DNA of 44,289 nucleotides from Ignavibacteriales bacterium (GTDB lineage Bacteria > Bacteroidota > Ignavibacteria > UBA10030), in the NCBI GenBank assembly GCA_016193365.1, contig JACPSI010000038.1:1-44289 (forward strand). The letters are read 5' to 3'. Under the pieces are notes generated by a model. It was not told where the DNA came from and did not search any database. It saw nothing but the letters and a program-made list of their open reading frames with translations. Position numbers and translations under genes: made by a program. The stretch's first letter is position 1, and each line of letters begins with the position of its first letter. Of this stretch, positions 26,163 through 36,082 are shown piece by piece.

Positions 26163-27466
26163 ATGTCCTTGTCGTAGGCTCCGGAGGAAGAGAACATGCC
26201 CTCGTCTGGAAACTGCGAAGGGATCCGGGCGTTCAAAAACTTTACTGTGCGCCGGGGAACGCAGGTATTGCACAGCTCGCCGATCTTGTCCCGGTCAACC
26301 AGGCCGATACTAATTCTCTCCTGACGTTTGCGCGGCAGGAACGAATCGACCTGACTATCGTCGGTCCCGAACAACCGCTCACCGCCGGCATTGTCGACAG
26401 GTTTGAATCGCACGACCTTGCAATCTTTGGGCCTTCACAATCTGCCGCGAGGATTGAAGGGAGCAAGGTTTTTGCGAAGGACTTTATGAAAAGAAACGGA
26501 ATCCCGACGGCGCGGTACAAACGGTTTTCGGTCTCGGAGATTCACGAGGCAGAGTCGTTCATCCAAACCCTGCACCTGCCCGTTGTTGTCAAAGCAGACG
26601 GGCTTGCAGGGGGGAAAGGTGTCATCATTTGCGAAACACAGAAGTTGGCGATCGATGCTGTGCAATCCATGGTGTTGGATAAGGTGTTTGGAAACGCGGG
26701 CGAGCGGGTTATCATTGAAGAATTCCTCGAAGGGGAAGAGGCATCGGTGTTCGTGTTGACGGACGGGTCGGACTTTGTGACTCTGCCTCCAGCCCAGGAC
26801 CACAAAAGAATCCTCGACGGAGACCTTGGCAGAAATACAGGCGGCATGGGTGCGTACGCTCCGGCTCCGGTTGTCACCGAAAAAATAAAACGCCTCATTG
26901 AGGAAGAAGTTGTCGTTCCCACGCTCGAGGGAATGCGAAAACTCGGAACGCCCTACCGCGGGTGCCTCTACTGCGGTTTGATGCTGACAGAGGAAGGAGT
27001 GAAAGTCCTGGAGTATAATTGCAGGTTTGGCGACCCGGAAACGCAAGTTGTTGTGCCTCTTGTGGAAGGAAACCTTGGCGAGATACTCCTGAGTGTTGCA
27101 AAGGGAAAACTGGATCCACGGTCTGTCGCTCCTTCGTCATCTTCGGCAGTCTGCATCGTTGTGGCTTCCGAGGGGTATCCGGACCACTATGAGGTCGGAA
27201 AAGAAATCACTGGTCTTCAAGCAGCGGCAGACGATATCGATGTTGTCGTATTCCATGCAGGTACGAATCAACATGGCGGGAAAGTTCTTACTTCGGGAGG
27301 AAGAGTTCTGGGTGTGACAGCAATCGAGAAGAATGGGAACCTTGAAAAAGCAATCGGGAAGGCTTATCGGGCGACAGAAAAGATTGCTTTCGAAGGCGCG
27401 TACTATCGGCGCGACATTGGCAGGAAAGCTTTGAACAGGTTAAAAGTAACAGCAGACACGCAATGA
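26159..27466 (+). CDS. purD: Phosphoribosylamine-glycine ligase
   Basis: A 435-residue ATP-grasp enzyme that joins glycine to phosphoribosylamine in purine synthesis. It begins MNVLVVGSGGREHALVWKL, with IVGPEQPLTAGIVD, VVKADGLAGGKGVI, the DHKRILDGDLGRNTGGMGAYAPAP block and YNCRFGDPETQVV all in order. Start overlaps the glycosyltransferase stop (ATGA at 26159-26162) and its stop overlaps the epimerase start. Confidence 0.97.
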   Translation: MNVLVVGSGGREHALVWKLRRDPGVQKLYCAPGNAGIAQLADLVPVNQADTNSLLTFARQERIDLTIVGPEQPLTAGIVDRFESHDLAIFGPSQSAARIEGSKVFAKDFMKRNGIPTARYKRFSVSEIHEAESFIQTLHLPVVVKADGLAGGKGVIICETQKLAIDAVQSMVLDKVFGNAGERVIIEEFLEGEEASVFVLTDGSDFVTLPPAQDHKRILDGDLGRNTGGMGAYAPAPVVTEKIKRLIEEEVVVPTLEGMRKLGTPYRGCLYCGLMLTEEGVKVLEYNCRFGDPETQVVVPLVEGNLGEILLSVAKGKLDPRSVAPSSSSAVCIVVASEGYPDHYEVGKEITGLQAAADDIDVVVFHAGTNQHGGKVLTSGGRVLGVTAIEKNGNLEKAIGKAYRATEKIAFEGAYYRRDIGRKALNRLKVTADTQ

Positions 27467-28392
27467 ATATTCTCGTCACTGGCGGAGCAGGATTCATCGG
27501 ATCGCATGTTGTCGATGAATACCTTCGTCTTGGACATCGGGTCATCGTTGTGGATGACCTCTCAACGGGGTCGAGAGAAAATCTTAACCCAAAGGCGAAG
27601 TTCTACGAAGTCGATATCCGTAAAGAACATTTGGCAGACGTGTTTCGAAAAGAGAACATTGATGTCGTTAACCATCACGCGGCTCAAATGGACGTTCGAA
27701 AGTCCGTTGCCGAACCGGCGTATGACGCCTCGATTAACGTTCTTGGTGGCATCAACCTGTTCGAGTCGGCCAGACAACACGGAGTGAAAAAAATCATCTT
27801 TGCCTCAACGGGGGGCGCCGTCTACGGGGAGCAGGATTATTTTCCTGCTGATGAAAGCCATCCGACACGTCCGCTTTCTCCTTATGGAATTACCAAACTC
27901 GTTACCGAGAAATACCTTTTCTATTATCAAAAAGTGCACAGCATCGACTATGTTGTCCTTCGGTATGCAAACATCTACGGGCCGAGACAGAATCCTCATG
28001 GTGAGGCAGGTGTCGTCGCCATTTTTTGCAGTCGGATGATACATGGAAAGGAACCGGTGATCAACGGCGACGGAAAACAAACCCGGGACTACACATACGT
28101 CGGAGACGTTGTGAAAGCGAACGTCGCGGCGTTGAATGACAGCGGCTCTGATATTTTCAACGTTGGAACGGGCATCGAGACTGACGTGAACACGTTATTC
28201 CAACACCTTCGAGAGTATTTAAGTCCTGCGTGCAAGGAACAGCATGGGCCGGCACAACAGGGAGAACAACTGAGAAGCGTGATAAGTTTTAAGAAAATAC
28301 AAGATGCGTTCGGGTGGAAACCCACTGTTGACATCGCCGAAGGGCTCCGATTGACTGCTGAGTATTTCAAGAACAAGGTCGTCCCGGTATGA
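27463..28392 (+). CDS. NAD-dependent sugar epimerase/dehydratase (UDP-glucose 4-epimerase-like)
   Basis: A 309-residue extended short-chain dehydrogenase. The NAD site is GGAGFIGSH at the N-terminus, followed by DDLSTGS. The catalytic Ser/Tyr/Lys are in FASTGGAVYG and SPYGITK, and RYANIYGPRQ and TRDYTYVGDVV are family landmarks. The closest type is UDP-glucose 4-epimerase, but substrate specificity cannot be read from sequence alone. Coupled by 4-base overlaps to purD and meaB. Confidence 0.9.
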   Translation: MNILVTGGAGFIGSHVVDEYLRLGHRVIVVDDLSTGSRENLNPKAKFYEVDIRKEHLADVFRKENIDVVNHHAAQMDVRKSVAEPAYDASINVLGGINLFESARQHGVKKIIFASTGGAVYGEQDYFPADESHPTRPLSPYGITKLVTEKYLFYYQKVHSIDYVVLRYANIYGPRQNPHGEAGVVAIFCSRMIHGKEPVINGDGKQTRDYTYVGDVVKANVAALNDSGSDIFNVGTGIETDVNTLFQHLREYLSPACKEQHGPAQQGEQLRSVISFKKIQDAFGWKPTVDIAEGLRLTAEYFKNKVVPV

Positions 28393-29345
28393 CACGGTCG
28401 AACCATGTTGTTGAAGAAATCCTGAGGGGGGACCGTCGAGCGCTCGCACGCGCTATTTCAAGCATCGAGAATGAAGAATCGAATTCAACGATGATCCTGA
28501 GGTCGTTATTTCCTTCTACCGGCCGGGCATACCGTGTGGGTGTCACAGGCCCTCCGGGTGCGGGGAAGAGTACGCTCACCAACAAGCTGGCAAAGTTTTA
28601 CCGGAGCAGCCAAAAAAAAGTGGCTGTCATTGCTGTCGACCCGACGAGTCCTTTCACGGGAGGGGCGCTCCTCGGAGACCGCGTCCGGATGACGGATGTG
28701 GAACTCGATGACGGTGTGTTTATCCGCAGCATGGCATCGCGGGGAAGTCTTGGCGGGCTTTCGAAAAAAGCAAAAGAGGCGGCGGATGTCATGGATGCGG
28801 CGGGATTTGACATGATCCTTATGGAAACGGTGGGAGTCGGACAGTCGGAGCTTGACATCGCCGGTGCGGCGGATACAACGGTCGTCGTTCTCGTGCCCGA
28901 GTCCGGCGATGGAATCCAGGCCATGAAGGCGGGGCTCATGGAGATCGGCGATTTTTTTGTTCTCAACAAATCCGACCGTCCGGGAGCAGACCAGGCAGTG
29001 ATGTCAATCAAAATGATTCTTGGATTCCGTCCGCACGACGAAAAAAGCTGGGTTCCCGATGTCGTGAAGACGCATGCGAACGAAGGCAAAGGGATTGAAG
29101 AAGTCGCAGCAAGTATCGAAAAACATCGCGACTTTCTCACCGGCAGCAGCGGACTGGATCAGCGGCGCAAGATACGGCTCAAAAACAGGATCAGAGAAAT
29201 TATTGACGACCGACTCCAGGTGGATTTTTGGAATCACCAAAGGTCGGGTGAACTCGACCGGGAGACCGATCAGGCGATGTCCAGGAAGCTCACGCCGTAT
29301 GACATCGCAGAGCGGTTAATTTCAGACTTCAAAGAACGCAAATAG
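28389..29345 (+). CDS. meaB: Methylmalonyl-CoA mutase-associated GTPase MeaB (ArgK family)
   Basis: A 318-residue G3E GTPase that protects and reactivates adenosylcobalamin-dependent methylmalonyl-CoA mutase. The P-loop GVTGPPGAGKST is at about residues 51-62, the family block AVDPTSPFTGGALLGDRVRM follows, then METVGVGQSE (switch region) and VLNKSDRPGAD (guanine specificity, NKSD). The mutase itself is not in the window. The enzyme implies propionyl-CoA or methylmalonyl-CoA metabolism in the organism, consistent with the acyl-CoA genes around it. Overlaps the epimerase stop by four bases. Confidence 0.95.
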   Translation: MTRSNHVVEEILRGDRRALARAISSIENEESNSTMILRSLFPSTGRAYRVGVTGPPGAGKSTLTNKLAKFYRSSQKKVAVIAVDPTSPFTGGALLGDRVRMTDVELDDGVFIRSMASRGSLGGLSKKAKEAADVMDAAGFDMILMETVGVGQSELDIAGAADTTVVVLVPESGDGIQAMKAGLMEIGDFFVLNKSDRPGADQAVMSIKMILGFRPHDEKSWVPDVVKTHANEGKGIEEVAASIEKHRDFLTGSSGLDQRRKIRLKNRIREIIDDRLQVDFWNHQRSGELDRETDQAMSRKLTPYDIAERLISDFKERK

Positions 29346-29352
29346 GAACAAC

Positions 29353-30522
29353 ATGGCAAATGCAACGGCAATTGAAACAGGCATAGATTTTCGACTCACC
29401 GAGGAAATGAAGCTTCTGCGCCAATCGGCCCGGGATTTTGCCGAGACAGAAATCAAACCCGGCGTCATGAAACACGACGAGGCGCAGGAATTTCCGATGG
29501 ATGTCGTTCGGAAAATGGCGGAGCTGGGCTTCCTTGGTGCCACCGTGCCCGCTGAACTCGGCGGGGCAGGGCTGTCCGCCCTGGAATTTGTCGTCATCAT
29601 GGAAGAGATTGCCCGCGTTGACCCATCCGTCGGCCTGACGCTTGCGGCACACAGCGGCTTGTGTTTGCAGCATCTTTTGCTTTTTGCAAATCCGGGACAG
29701 GCAAAAAAGTATATTCCGGAACTCGCAAGCGGAAAGAAAATCGGTTCCTGGTGTCTGACCGAGCCCTTTTCAGGCAGCGACTCGGGTGGAATGAAAACGA
29801 CTGCGGTTCGACAGGGAGATGTGTATGTTGTGAATGGCTCGAAATCGTTTATTACGAATGGCTCGTATGCCTCGACATTTGTCGTCATGGCAAAAACAGA
29901 CCCCGACAAGGGCAAAAAAGGAATTTCGGCTTTCATTTTAGAAAAGAATTTTCCGGGTGTGAGTGTCGGTAAAAAAGAGAACAAACTGGGAATGCGGGCG
30001 AGCGACACAGTCCAGATTAATTTTGAAAATGTCAGAGTCCCAAAAGACAACCTGCTAGGCTCAGAGGGTGAAGGTTTTAAACAGGCTTTGGCCGTCCTCG
30101 ACGGTGGGAGGGTGGGCATCGCAGCGCTCTCCGTAGGGCTTGCGCAGGGTGCCCTGGACGCGGCCGTGAAATACTCAAAGGAACGTCAACAGTTTGGGAA
30201 AACCCTCTCCGAATTTCAGGCCATTCAGTTTTCACTTGCAGATATGGCAACGGAAATCGAGGCAGCGAGGCTCCTGACGTACAAAGCCGCGGCTGCGAAG
30301 GCAAAAGGCGATGACATTAACCTCGTTGCGGCGCAGGCAAAATATTTTGCGAGTGAAGTTGCCCAACGCGCTGCAACTGCGGCGGTTCAGATTCACGGAG
30401 GATACGGTTTCATCAAGGATTACCCGGTGGAAAAATTCTACCGGGACGTGAAATTGCTGACGATCGGCGAGGGCACAACGGAAGTCCAGAAAATGGTCAT
30501 TGCGAAAAACGTGCTTCAATGA
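29353..30522 (+). CDS. Short-chain acyl-CoA dehydrogenase (butyryl-CoA type)
   Basis: A 389-residue FAD enzyme forming a trans-2-enoyl-CoA. Key segments are CLTEPFSGSDSGGM, KSFITNG, GMRASDTVQINFENVRVP, and the C-terminal IGEGTTEVQKMVIAKNVL with the catalytic Glu. It lacks the carboxylate-binding Arg context seen in the glutaryl-CoA-like paralogue at 21134, so a simple short or branched acyl-CoA substrate is likely. AGGA lies shortly before the ATG. Four-base overlap with the next gene. Confidence 0.93.
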   Translation: MANATAIETGIDFRLTEEMKLLRQSARDFAETEIKPGVMKHDEAQEFPMDVVRKMAELGFLGATVPAELGGAGLSALEFVVIMEEIARVDPSVGLTLAAHSGLCLQHLLLFANPGQAKKYIPELASGKKIGSWCLTEPFSGSDSGGMKTTAVRQGDVYVVNGSKSFITNGSYASTFVVMAKTDPDKGKKGISAFILEKNFPGVSVGKKENKLGMRASDTVQINFENVRVPKDNLLGSEGEGFKQALAVLDGGRVGIAALSVGLAQGALDAAVKYSKERQQFGKTLSEFQAIQFSLADMATEIEAARLLTYKAAAAKAKGDDINLVAAQAKYFASEVAQRAATAAVQIHGGYGFIKDYPVEKFYRDVKLLTIGEGTTEVQKMVIAKNVLQ

Positions 30523-33500
30523 CGAAGCAAAATCTTCATGCGGTGACGGGTATTCTCTTTGTCCTTTCCGGGGCACTCGGGCTCGTTTACCAGATTGTCT
30601 GGTTCAAATACCTGTCGTTGTTCCTTGGCAACACCACGTACGCGCAAACGATTGTCCTGGCAACGTTTATGGGAGGGCTTGCCCTGGGTGCCGCACTCTG
30701 GGGGCGTGCAGCGGACAGGTCGCTCAAACACCTCGTACTCTACGGCTGGCTTGAACTTGCCATTGGAATCTATTGCATTCTTTATCCTTTCCTCCTCGAG
30801 GTTCTCAAAAACTCATTTATCCATATCGTCCAGTCGTCCCAATTGTCGAGTGACAGCTCCGCGGTTCTCGCCCTGAAACTTGTTGTCAGCCTGATTTCTC
30901 TTTTGTTTCCAACAATTCTTATGGGAGGAACTCTTCCCGTCCTGGTCCGATTCATTTCAGAACGCATCGAGGAATCAGGGAAGAACGTTGCTCTTCTTTA
31001 TTTTCTGAACAGCCTTGGAGCCGTTGGCGGAACCATACTGGGAGGGTTTTTTCTCATTCGTCTCCTCGGATTGCAGACGACAATTCTTTCCGCGGGAATA
31101 GCGAACTTGATTGTTGGCGCTGTTGCTCTTGTGTTGGGAAGCCGCACACACGAAAGCAAAGAAGGAGCCGAGACGACTTTCGAAATTGGGCACCGGGCTT
31201 CGTTCAACGCAAAAATTGTTCTTGCCCTCGCAACAGCAACAGTTTCGGGATTTGCAGCAATGATGTACGAAGTCGCCTGGGTGAGGCTGCTGATTCCTGT
31301 CCTGGGTTCTTCCACATATTCTTATTCCATTATGCTGGTTGGGTTTATCTCGGGAATCACGTTGGGCAGTCTCATCGTTTCAGCTGTCATAAAAAAGGTC
31401 CAGGACTCTCTCACGCTTTTGGCGATGTGTCAGCTCGGTGTGGCGGTGTCAATGATCGCAACGTTGCCTCTGTATCAACGCGTACCGTTTCATTTGTGGA
31501 GCATTGCCCACGTGCTGAACCGAACAGAGACAGCTTATCCTCTGTTCCTTCTGATCCAGCTCGCCATGGTTACGCTGATCATGTTCGTTCCCACGGTGTT
31601 TCTCGGCATGACGTTGCCCGTTGCAAGCCGGATCGCCGCGCGCAATTTACGAATTCTCGGACGCTCCGTTGGGAATGTCTTTTCTTTGAACACAGTGGGC
31701 ACCGTGATGGGCTCGCTCGCCGCAGGTTTGCTCCTGATTCCGCTTGTGGGAGTGAAGCACACGATGGAAATAGGCGTTATGTGTAACCTGGCGATGGGGT
31801 TGGTCGTTCTTTCGGCCGGCTCGTCAGCAAGCCGGTACGTGAAGGTTGGGTCTGCCAGTGTGGTTGTGATTGCGATGGCTTCCTACTTCGTTTTTGGCGG
31901 CTCGTGGAGCCGCTTGCTGTCCATTTCCGGCGTCTTCCGCCTCATCAGCGACAACATCCCTCCCCCCGCACGGTATGAGGATTTCTTTTCGGCCGACGCG
32001 TCGAGACGGATACTCTACTACAACGAAGGGACGACGGCGACGGTCGCCGTCTACGAGGGTGAATTCCAGCGCAAAAAGCAGAATGTTTTGTCCATCAACG
32101 GAAAAGCGGACGCGTCTTCTGTTGGAGATTTGCCGACGCAAGTACTCCTGGGACAATTACCTTTGCTTCTTCGACCACAAGCCCGGTCTGCCCTTGTCAT
32201 CGGGTTGGGGAGTGGCGTGACCGCGGGAAGCGTCTTGACACATCCAGTCGAGTCGGTTGACTGTATTGAAATTTCCCCCGAGGTCGTTGAAGCATCCGAG
32301 TTCTTCAATGATGTCAACAACCGTCCGTTGGATGACCCACGACTCCGCCTCTACATAGACGATGCCCTTGCTTTTTTAAAGCTGACATCAAACACGTATG
32401 ATGTGATCGTCAGTGAGCCGTCGAACCCCTGGATTGCCGGAATCGGCAATCTGTTTACGATCGAGTTTTTCGAGGAATGTAAAAAGAGGCTCAATCACGG
32501 AGGCGTGATCATTCAATGGTTCCATTTGTACGAAATGAATGACGACCTGATGAAGCTTGTCATCCGCACTTTTCAACGTGTCTTTCCGAAAGTGACTGTC
32601 TGGCAGGCGCAGACGACTGATATCATGATCGCCGGGGCGGACCTTGAGGCGGGCTTCGATTACAAACGCATGGAGGAAACATTCCAAAAACCGGAAGTTA
32701 AAAAGGATCTGGAGCGCGTCATGGTCAGAGACGCGGCGACGCTGCTTTCCCTCCAGGTGTTATCTGAGGAAAAAGTAAAGGAATTCATCGAAGCAGGAGA
32801 TGTGAACTCAGAGGATAGGCCCCGATTGGAATACGAAGCTCCGCAGGTCTTTTTTGTTAACCGAGGTGCACGAGAACTCCTTCGCTTCGACGAGCGGCTG
32901 CATCTCACGAATACGCAGACTCTGCTTTCACACAGATTGCGTGTCAAACCCCTCACGCAGGAGGAATTGTTCAGGATCGGAATGCTCCATACGACACAAG
33001 TGCGTGGGAATATGCAATTCGGGTATGCAGTTCTCAATGAGCTGATCCAACGCCAACCGGCAAATGTTTCCGCTCTCGAAAATCTTGCCAATGCGGCGGA
33101 ATTCATGCGTCGGGTGGAAGAACATGTCGCCTTCAGAAGAAAACTCATGGATCTCCAGCCTCGTAACGCCGATGCAATTGACCGCTATGCGTGGGCTCGT
33201 TACTCTTATGACCGTGTTCGGGCGAACGCCATTGTCGCTTTGGACATTCAAGAATTTGAGCGTATGCTTCTTCAGTGCATCAAGCTTTCCGCGGACACGG
33301 TGGACCGCTACAGAATTCGACTCGGTGACATTTCCTTTGGCACATCACAATTTGCAAGAGCCAGGGACAATTATCGCCGGGCGCTCGAGATCCGTGAGCG
33401 GCATGCACCAGATCAGAATACGCGACAGGATGTTCTCCTTCTGCAATTTGCCCGGTCTCTCCTCTACACGGGGGAGGCAGGCAGCGCTCTGGGTTATGCC

Positions 33501-33608
33501 TTTCAAGCAACGCAGGCAAATCCCGGGAATGAAGAAGCGAAGGATTTTATTTATGCTTTATGGGTGAACGGGTCTCGAATGCCTGATTCACTCAAACCAA
33601 AACTGTAG
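30519..33608 (+). CDS. Membrane-spermidine synthase-like-TPR fusion protein
   Basis: A 1029-residue protein in three parts. Residues 1-470 hold about a dozen hydrophobic segments resembling the MFS-like membrane half of fused MFS/spermidine synthase proteins, with paired GGTLPVL and GMTLPVA motifs suggesting internal duplication. Residues about 490-750 have the spermidine synthase-like methyltransferase fold (VIGLGSGVTAGSVL, then CIEISPEV). Residues about 810-1029 look like TPR helices. In true spermidine synthases the loop after the beta strand carries a catalytic Asp; here it reads VIVSEPSNPW, so polyamine synthesis is doubtful. Function unknown. The gene overlaps the acyl-CoA dehydrogenase stop by four bases. 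Confidence 0.85.
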   Translation: MTKQNLHAVTGILFVLSGALGLVYQIVWFKYLSLFLGNTTYAQTIVLATFMGGLALGAALWGRAADRSLKHLVLYGWLELAIGIYCILYPFLLEVLKNSFIHIVQSSQLSSDSSAVLALKLVVSLISLLFPTILMGGTLPVLVRFISERIEESGKNVALLYFLNSLGAVGGTILGGFFLIRLLGLQTTILSAGIANLIVGAVALVLGSRTHESKEGAETTFEIGHRASFNAKIVLALATATVSGFAAMMYEVAWVRLLIPVLGSSTYSYSIMLVGFISGITLGSLIVSAVIKKVQDSLTLLAMCQLGVAVSMIATLPLYQRVPFHLWSIAHVLNRTETAYPLFLLIQLAMVTLIMFVPTVFLGMTLPVASRIAARNLRILGRSVGNVFSLNTVGTVMGSLAAGLLLIPLVGVKHTMEIGVMCNLAMGLVVLSAGSSASRYVKVGSASVVVIAMASYFVFGGSWSRLLSISGVFRLISDNIPPPARYEDFFSADASRRILYYNEGTTATVAVYEGEFQRKKQNVLSINGKADASSVGDLPTQVLLGQLPLLLRPQARSALVIGLGSGVTAGSVLTHPVESVDCIEISPEVVEASEFFNDVNNRPLDDPRLRLYIDDALAFLKLTSNTYDVIVSEPSNPWIAGIGNLFTIEFFEECKKRLNHGGVIIQWFHLYEMNDDLMKLVIRTFQRVFPKVTVWQAQTTDIMIAGADLEAGFDYKRMEETFQKPEVKKDLERVMVRDAATLLSLQVLSEEKVKEFIEAGDVNSEDRPRLEYEAPQVFFVNRGARELLRFDERLHLTNTQTLLSHRLRVKPLTQEELFRIGMLHTTQVRGNMQFGYAVLNELIQRQPANVSALENLANAAEFMRRVEEHVAFRRKLMDLQPRNADAIDRYAWARYSYDRVRANAIVALDIQEFERMLLQCIKLSADTVDRYRIRLGDISFGTSQFARARDNYRRALEIRERHAPDQNTRQDVLLLQFARSLLYTGEAGSALGYAFQATQANPGNEEAKDFIYALWVNGSRMPDSLKPKL

Positions 33609-33616
33609 TCAGTGAT

Positions 33617-35272
33617 ATGGCAAAGATCGGGTCCGAAATAAAGAAAGATTCAGATTTTCAGAAGAATGAGCGAGCACATCTCGAACTTCTGAAATCGTTG
33701 CGGAACTCCACAGATACTGTCAAAGAAGGCGGAGGAAAAGAAGCAAGAGAAAGACACAAGAAGCGCGGGAAAATGTTTGTGCGGGAACGTATCGAAAAAC
33801 TCATTGACCCGGGCTCCCGTTTTCTTGAAGTCGGTTTGTTTGCCGCATACGGAATGTACCGGGAAAACGGCGGGGCTCCATCGTCCGGGACGGTGTTTGG
33901 CGTGGGAAGAATCCACGGCCGCCCTGTCGTTGTCGTTGCGAACGATGCGACGGTGAAGGCCGGGGCATGGTTTCCCATCACCTGCAAGAAAAACCTCCGT
34001 GCTCAGGAAATCGCTATCGAGAATCGTCTCCCGATTATCTACCTCGTTGATTCCGCCGGCGTTTTTCTTCCGCTCCAATCAGAGATTTTTCCCGACAAAG
34101 AACACTTTGGCCGCATCTTCAGAAACAATGCAGTGATGTCGTCTCTCGGCATCACCCAGATTGCCGCGATCATGGGGCCCTGCGTTGCGGGCGGCGCCTA
34201 TCTCCCGATCATGAGCGACGAGGCAATGATCGTGGATAAAACCGGGAGCGTTTTTCTGGCGGGGTCGCATCTTGTGAAAGCTGCCATTGGCGAGGATATT
34301 GACAACGAAGCTTTGGGAGGCGCGACGGTTCACTGTGAAATTAGCGGCGTGACCGACCATAAGATGAAGAACGACGAGGAGTGTCTGGCAACGATTCGCA
34401 GTATCGTCTCCAAGCTCGGCAAAAAGCCGACTGCTGAGTTCAACCGGGCTGAACCGAAACCGCCGAAATTTCCTTCTAAAGAAATCTATGGAATACTCCC
34501 GGCGGATCGGGCGAAGCCGTTCGACATGTACCAGGTGCTCGCACGCATTCTGGACAACAGCGAGATGGACGAATATAAGGCGGAATTCGGGAAAACGGTC
34601 ATTACAGGATATGCGCGCGTCGATGGATGGGCGGTGGGGATCGTCGCTAATCAGCGCTCCGTGGTAAAGACCCGGAAGGGTGAGATGCAGGTCGGAGGTG
34701 TCATTTATAGCGACAGCGCGGACAAGGCAGCGCGTTTCATCATGAATTGTAACCAAAAGATGATACCGCTCGTATTTCTTCAGGATGTCACCGGCTTCAT
34801 GGTTGGAAGCCGCGCGGAACAGGGAGGCATTATCAAAGATGGAGCAAAGATGGTCAATGCCGTTGCCAACAGTGTTGTTCCCAAATTCACCTTTATTGTT
34901 GGGAACAGTTATGGTGCGGGCAACTATGCCATGTGCGGCAAAGCGTATGACCCTCGACTCATTTTTGCATGGCCGACAGCGCAGATTGCCGTCATGGGGG
35001 GGAAGCAGGCAAGCGAAACTCTTCTTGCCATCAAGCTGCAGGCGATGGAGAAGGACGGAAAACATATCTCCAAGGAACAGCAACAAAAACTACTGAGCGA
35101 GATCCAGGCGAGGTATGAATCCGAGCTTGACCCTCTGTACGGAGCGGCGAGGTTATGGGTTGACGGGATTATCGACCCAGTGGAGACGCGCGACGTGATT
35201 TCGAGCGGGATAGAAATGGCGAGTTACAACGCGGAAATCCCAAGGTTTAATCCTGGAGTGATTCAAACATAG
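33617..35272 (+). CDS. Acyl-CoA carboxylase beta (carboxyltransferase) subunit, methylcrotonyl-CoA type
   Basis: A 551-residue biotin-dependent carboxyltransferase subunit with two crotonase-like domains. Acyl-CoA-binding block CVAGGAYLPIMSDEAMIV, followed by FLAGSHLVKAAIGEDIDNEALGG and HCEISGVTDH, is most like methylcrotonyl-CoA carboxylase beta. The C-terminal domain has FLQDVTGFMVGSRAEQGG and SYGAGNYAMCGKAYDPR. Propionyl- or geranyl-CoA is an alternative substrate. No biotin carboxylase/carrier subunit is in the window, so the partner must be elsewhere. Together with the short-chain acyl-CoA dehydrogenase it suggests leucine degradation, an inference. Confidence 0.9.
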   Translation: MAKIGSEIKKDSDFQKNERAHLELLKSLRNSTDTVKEGGGKEARERHKKRGKMFVRERIEKLIDPGSRFLEVGLFAAYGMYRENGGAPSSGTVFGVGRIHGRPVVVVANDATVKAGAWFPITCKKNLRAQEIAIENRLPIIYLVDSAGVFLPLQSEIFPDKEHFGRIFRNNAVMSSLGITQIAAIMGPCVAGGAYLPIMSDEAMIVDKTGSVFLAGSHLVKAAIGEDIDNEALGGATVHCEISGVTDHKMKNDEECLATIRSIVSKLGKKPTAEFNRAEPKPPKFPSKEIYGILPADRAKPFDMYQVLARILDNSEMDEYKAEFGKTVITGYARVDGWAVGIVANQRSVVKTRKGEMQVGGVIYSDSADKAARFIMNCNQKMIPLVFLQDVTGFMVGSRAEQGGIIKDGAKMVNAVANSVVPKFTFIVGNSYGAGNYAMCGKAYDPRLIFAWPTAQIAVMGGKQASETLLAIKLQAMEKDGKHISKEQQQKLLSEIQARYESELDPLYGAARLWVDGIIDPVETRDVISSGIEMASYNAEIPRFNPGVIQT

Positions 35273-35330
35273 GGTTGGCCGCAGCCGGTGCTTGACAAGA
35301 TCACGAGACGACCCGCAAACGGGGTTTGGC

Positions 35331-36077
35331 ATGGGTGTACGCATCAGGAAACTTGTTCTCCTCGCTCTGTTGATGGGCATGGCAGTGCTTCCGGCCGCCG
35401 CGCAATGCAATGGAAAGCCCGGCCCCGATGGGCTTTCATGGGATTTTGACGAGAAAGAAAAAGAAGGATTTTCACTGGGAGGGTTTGTCGGCGATATGTT
35501 CACCCCGCAAGTTGTCATCGATACGAGACAGATTCGGACCTACGTTCGGGATGCGCGATTCAAGGAGCTGTACCGTCGATGCGGCGACTTACGGACGGTC
35601 GACGGGATTTATCTCAAGGCCTTGAAGATTGCAGAGTATAGAATTGGACGCGCTTTATTCCTCTCCATGATGGCGGTTCTCGAGCACCAAAACATCGACC
35701 TGAAAATGCCGATCATTTCATCTCTTCCACTTCCCCTGACGTTCGAGGAGGACAGCCTTTTCAAGATGAGAAAAAAAAATCTCCCCAGAAAAATCTACCC
35801 GGACAGCCCCCTGAATGAAGAAGGAGACAGAGATAAACTTCAACATTTTTTTGCCTCTGCCTATCTTTCGTATGTCTCTGAATCGCAAGACCTCACACGG
35901 ACGACCGGCAACCTTGTGGAGTGGGGAGAAGCGAAATTTGTCGTGGGAGGCGCCGATGACCCGCGTGACAAAAGAGCAAACAGGCACGGCGAAGCGTTTG
36001 GACGCGACCTCCACAGTGTGAAAACCCTGCTGCCGTCCGATTACCTTACGCTCTCCACTGAAGAACCCGAAGACTGA
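35331..36077 (+). CDS. Secreted protein of unknown function
   Basis: A 248-residue protein with a clear signal peptide (RKLVLLALLMGMAVLPAAAQ). The mature part has no named domain I can assign. Its C-terminal half contains DKLQHFFASAYLSY, then EWGE, then DPRDKRANRHGEAFGRDL; this spacing recalls the DUF2279-type pattern (DKxxH, EW, D-N-G), but the match is weak. The ATG at 35331 is chosen because it begins the signal peptide; a TTG at 35292 would add thirteen charged residues. It lies five bases before the second NtrC-type regulator. Confidence 0.75.
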   Translation: MGVRIRKLVLLALLMGMAVLPAAAQCNGKPGPDGLSWDFDEKEKEGFSLGGFVGDMFTPQVVIDTRQIRTYVRDARFKELYRRCGDLRTVDGIYLKALKIAEYRIGRALFLSMMAVLEHQNIDLKMPIISSLPLPLTFEEDSLFKMRKKNLPRKIYPDSPLNEEGDRDKLQHFFASAYLSYVSESQDLTRTTGNLVEWGEAKFVVGGADDPRDKRANRHGEAFGRDLHSVKTLLPSDYLTLSTEEPED

Positions 36078-36082
36078 ATCCC

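Noticed and set aside
34079-35086. 335-residue minus-strand open frame
   Set aside because: Antisense to the acyl-CoA carboxylase subunit, a mirror of its codon bias.
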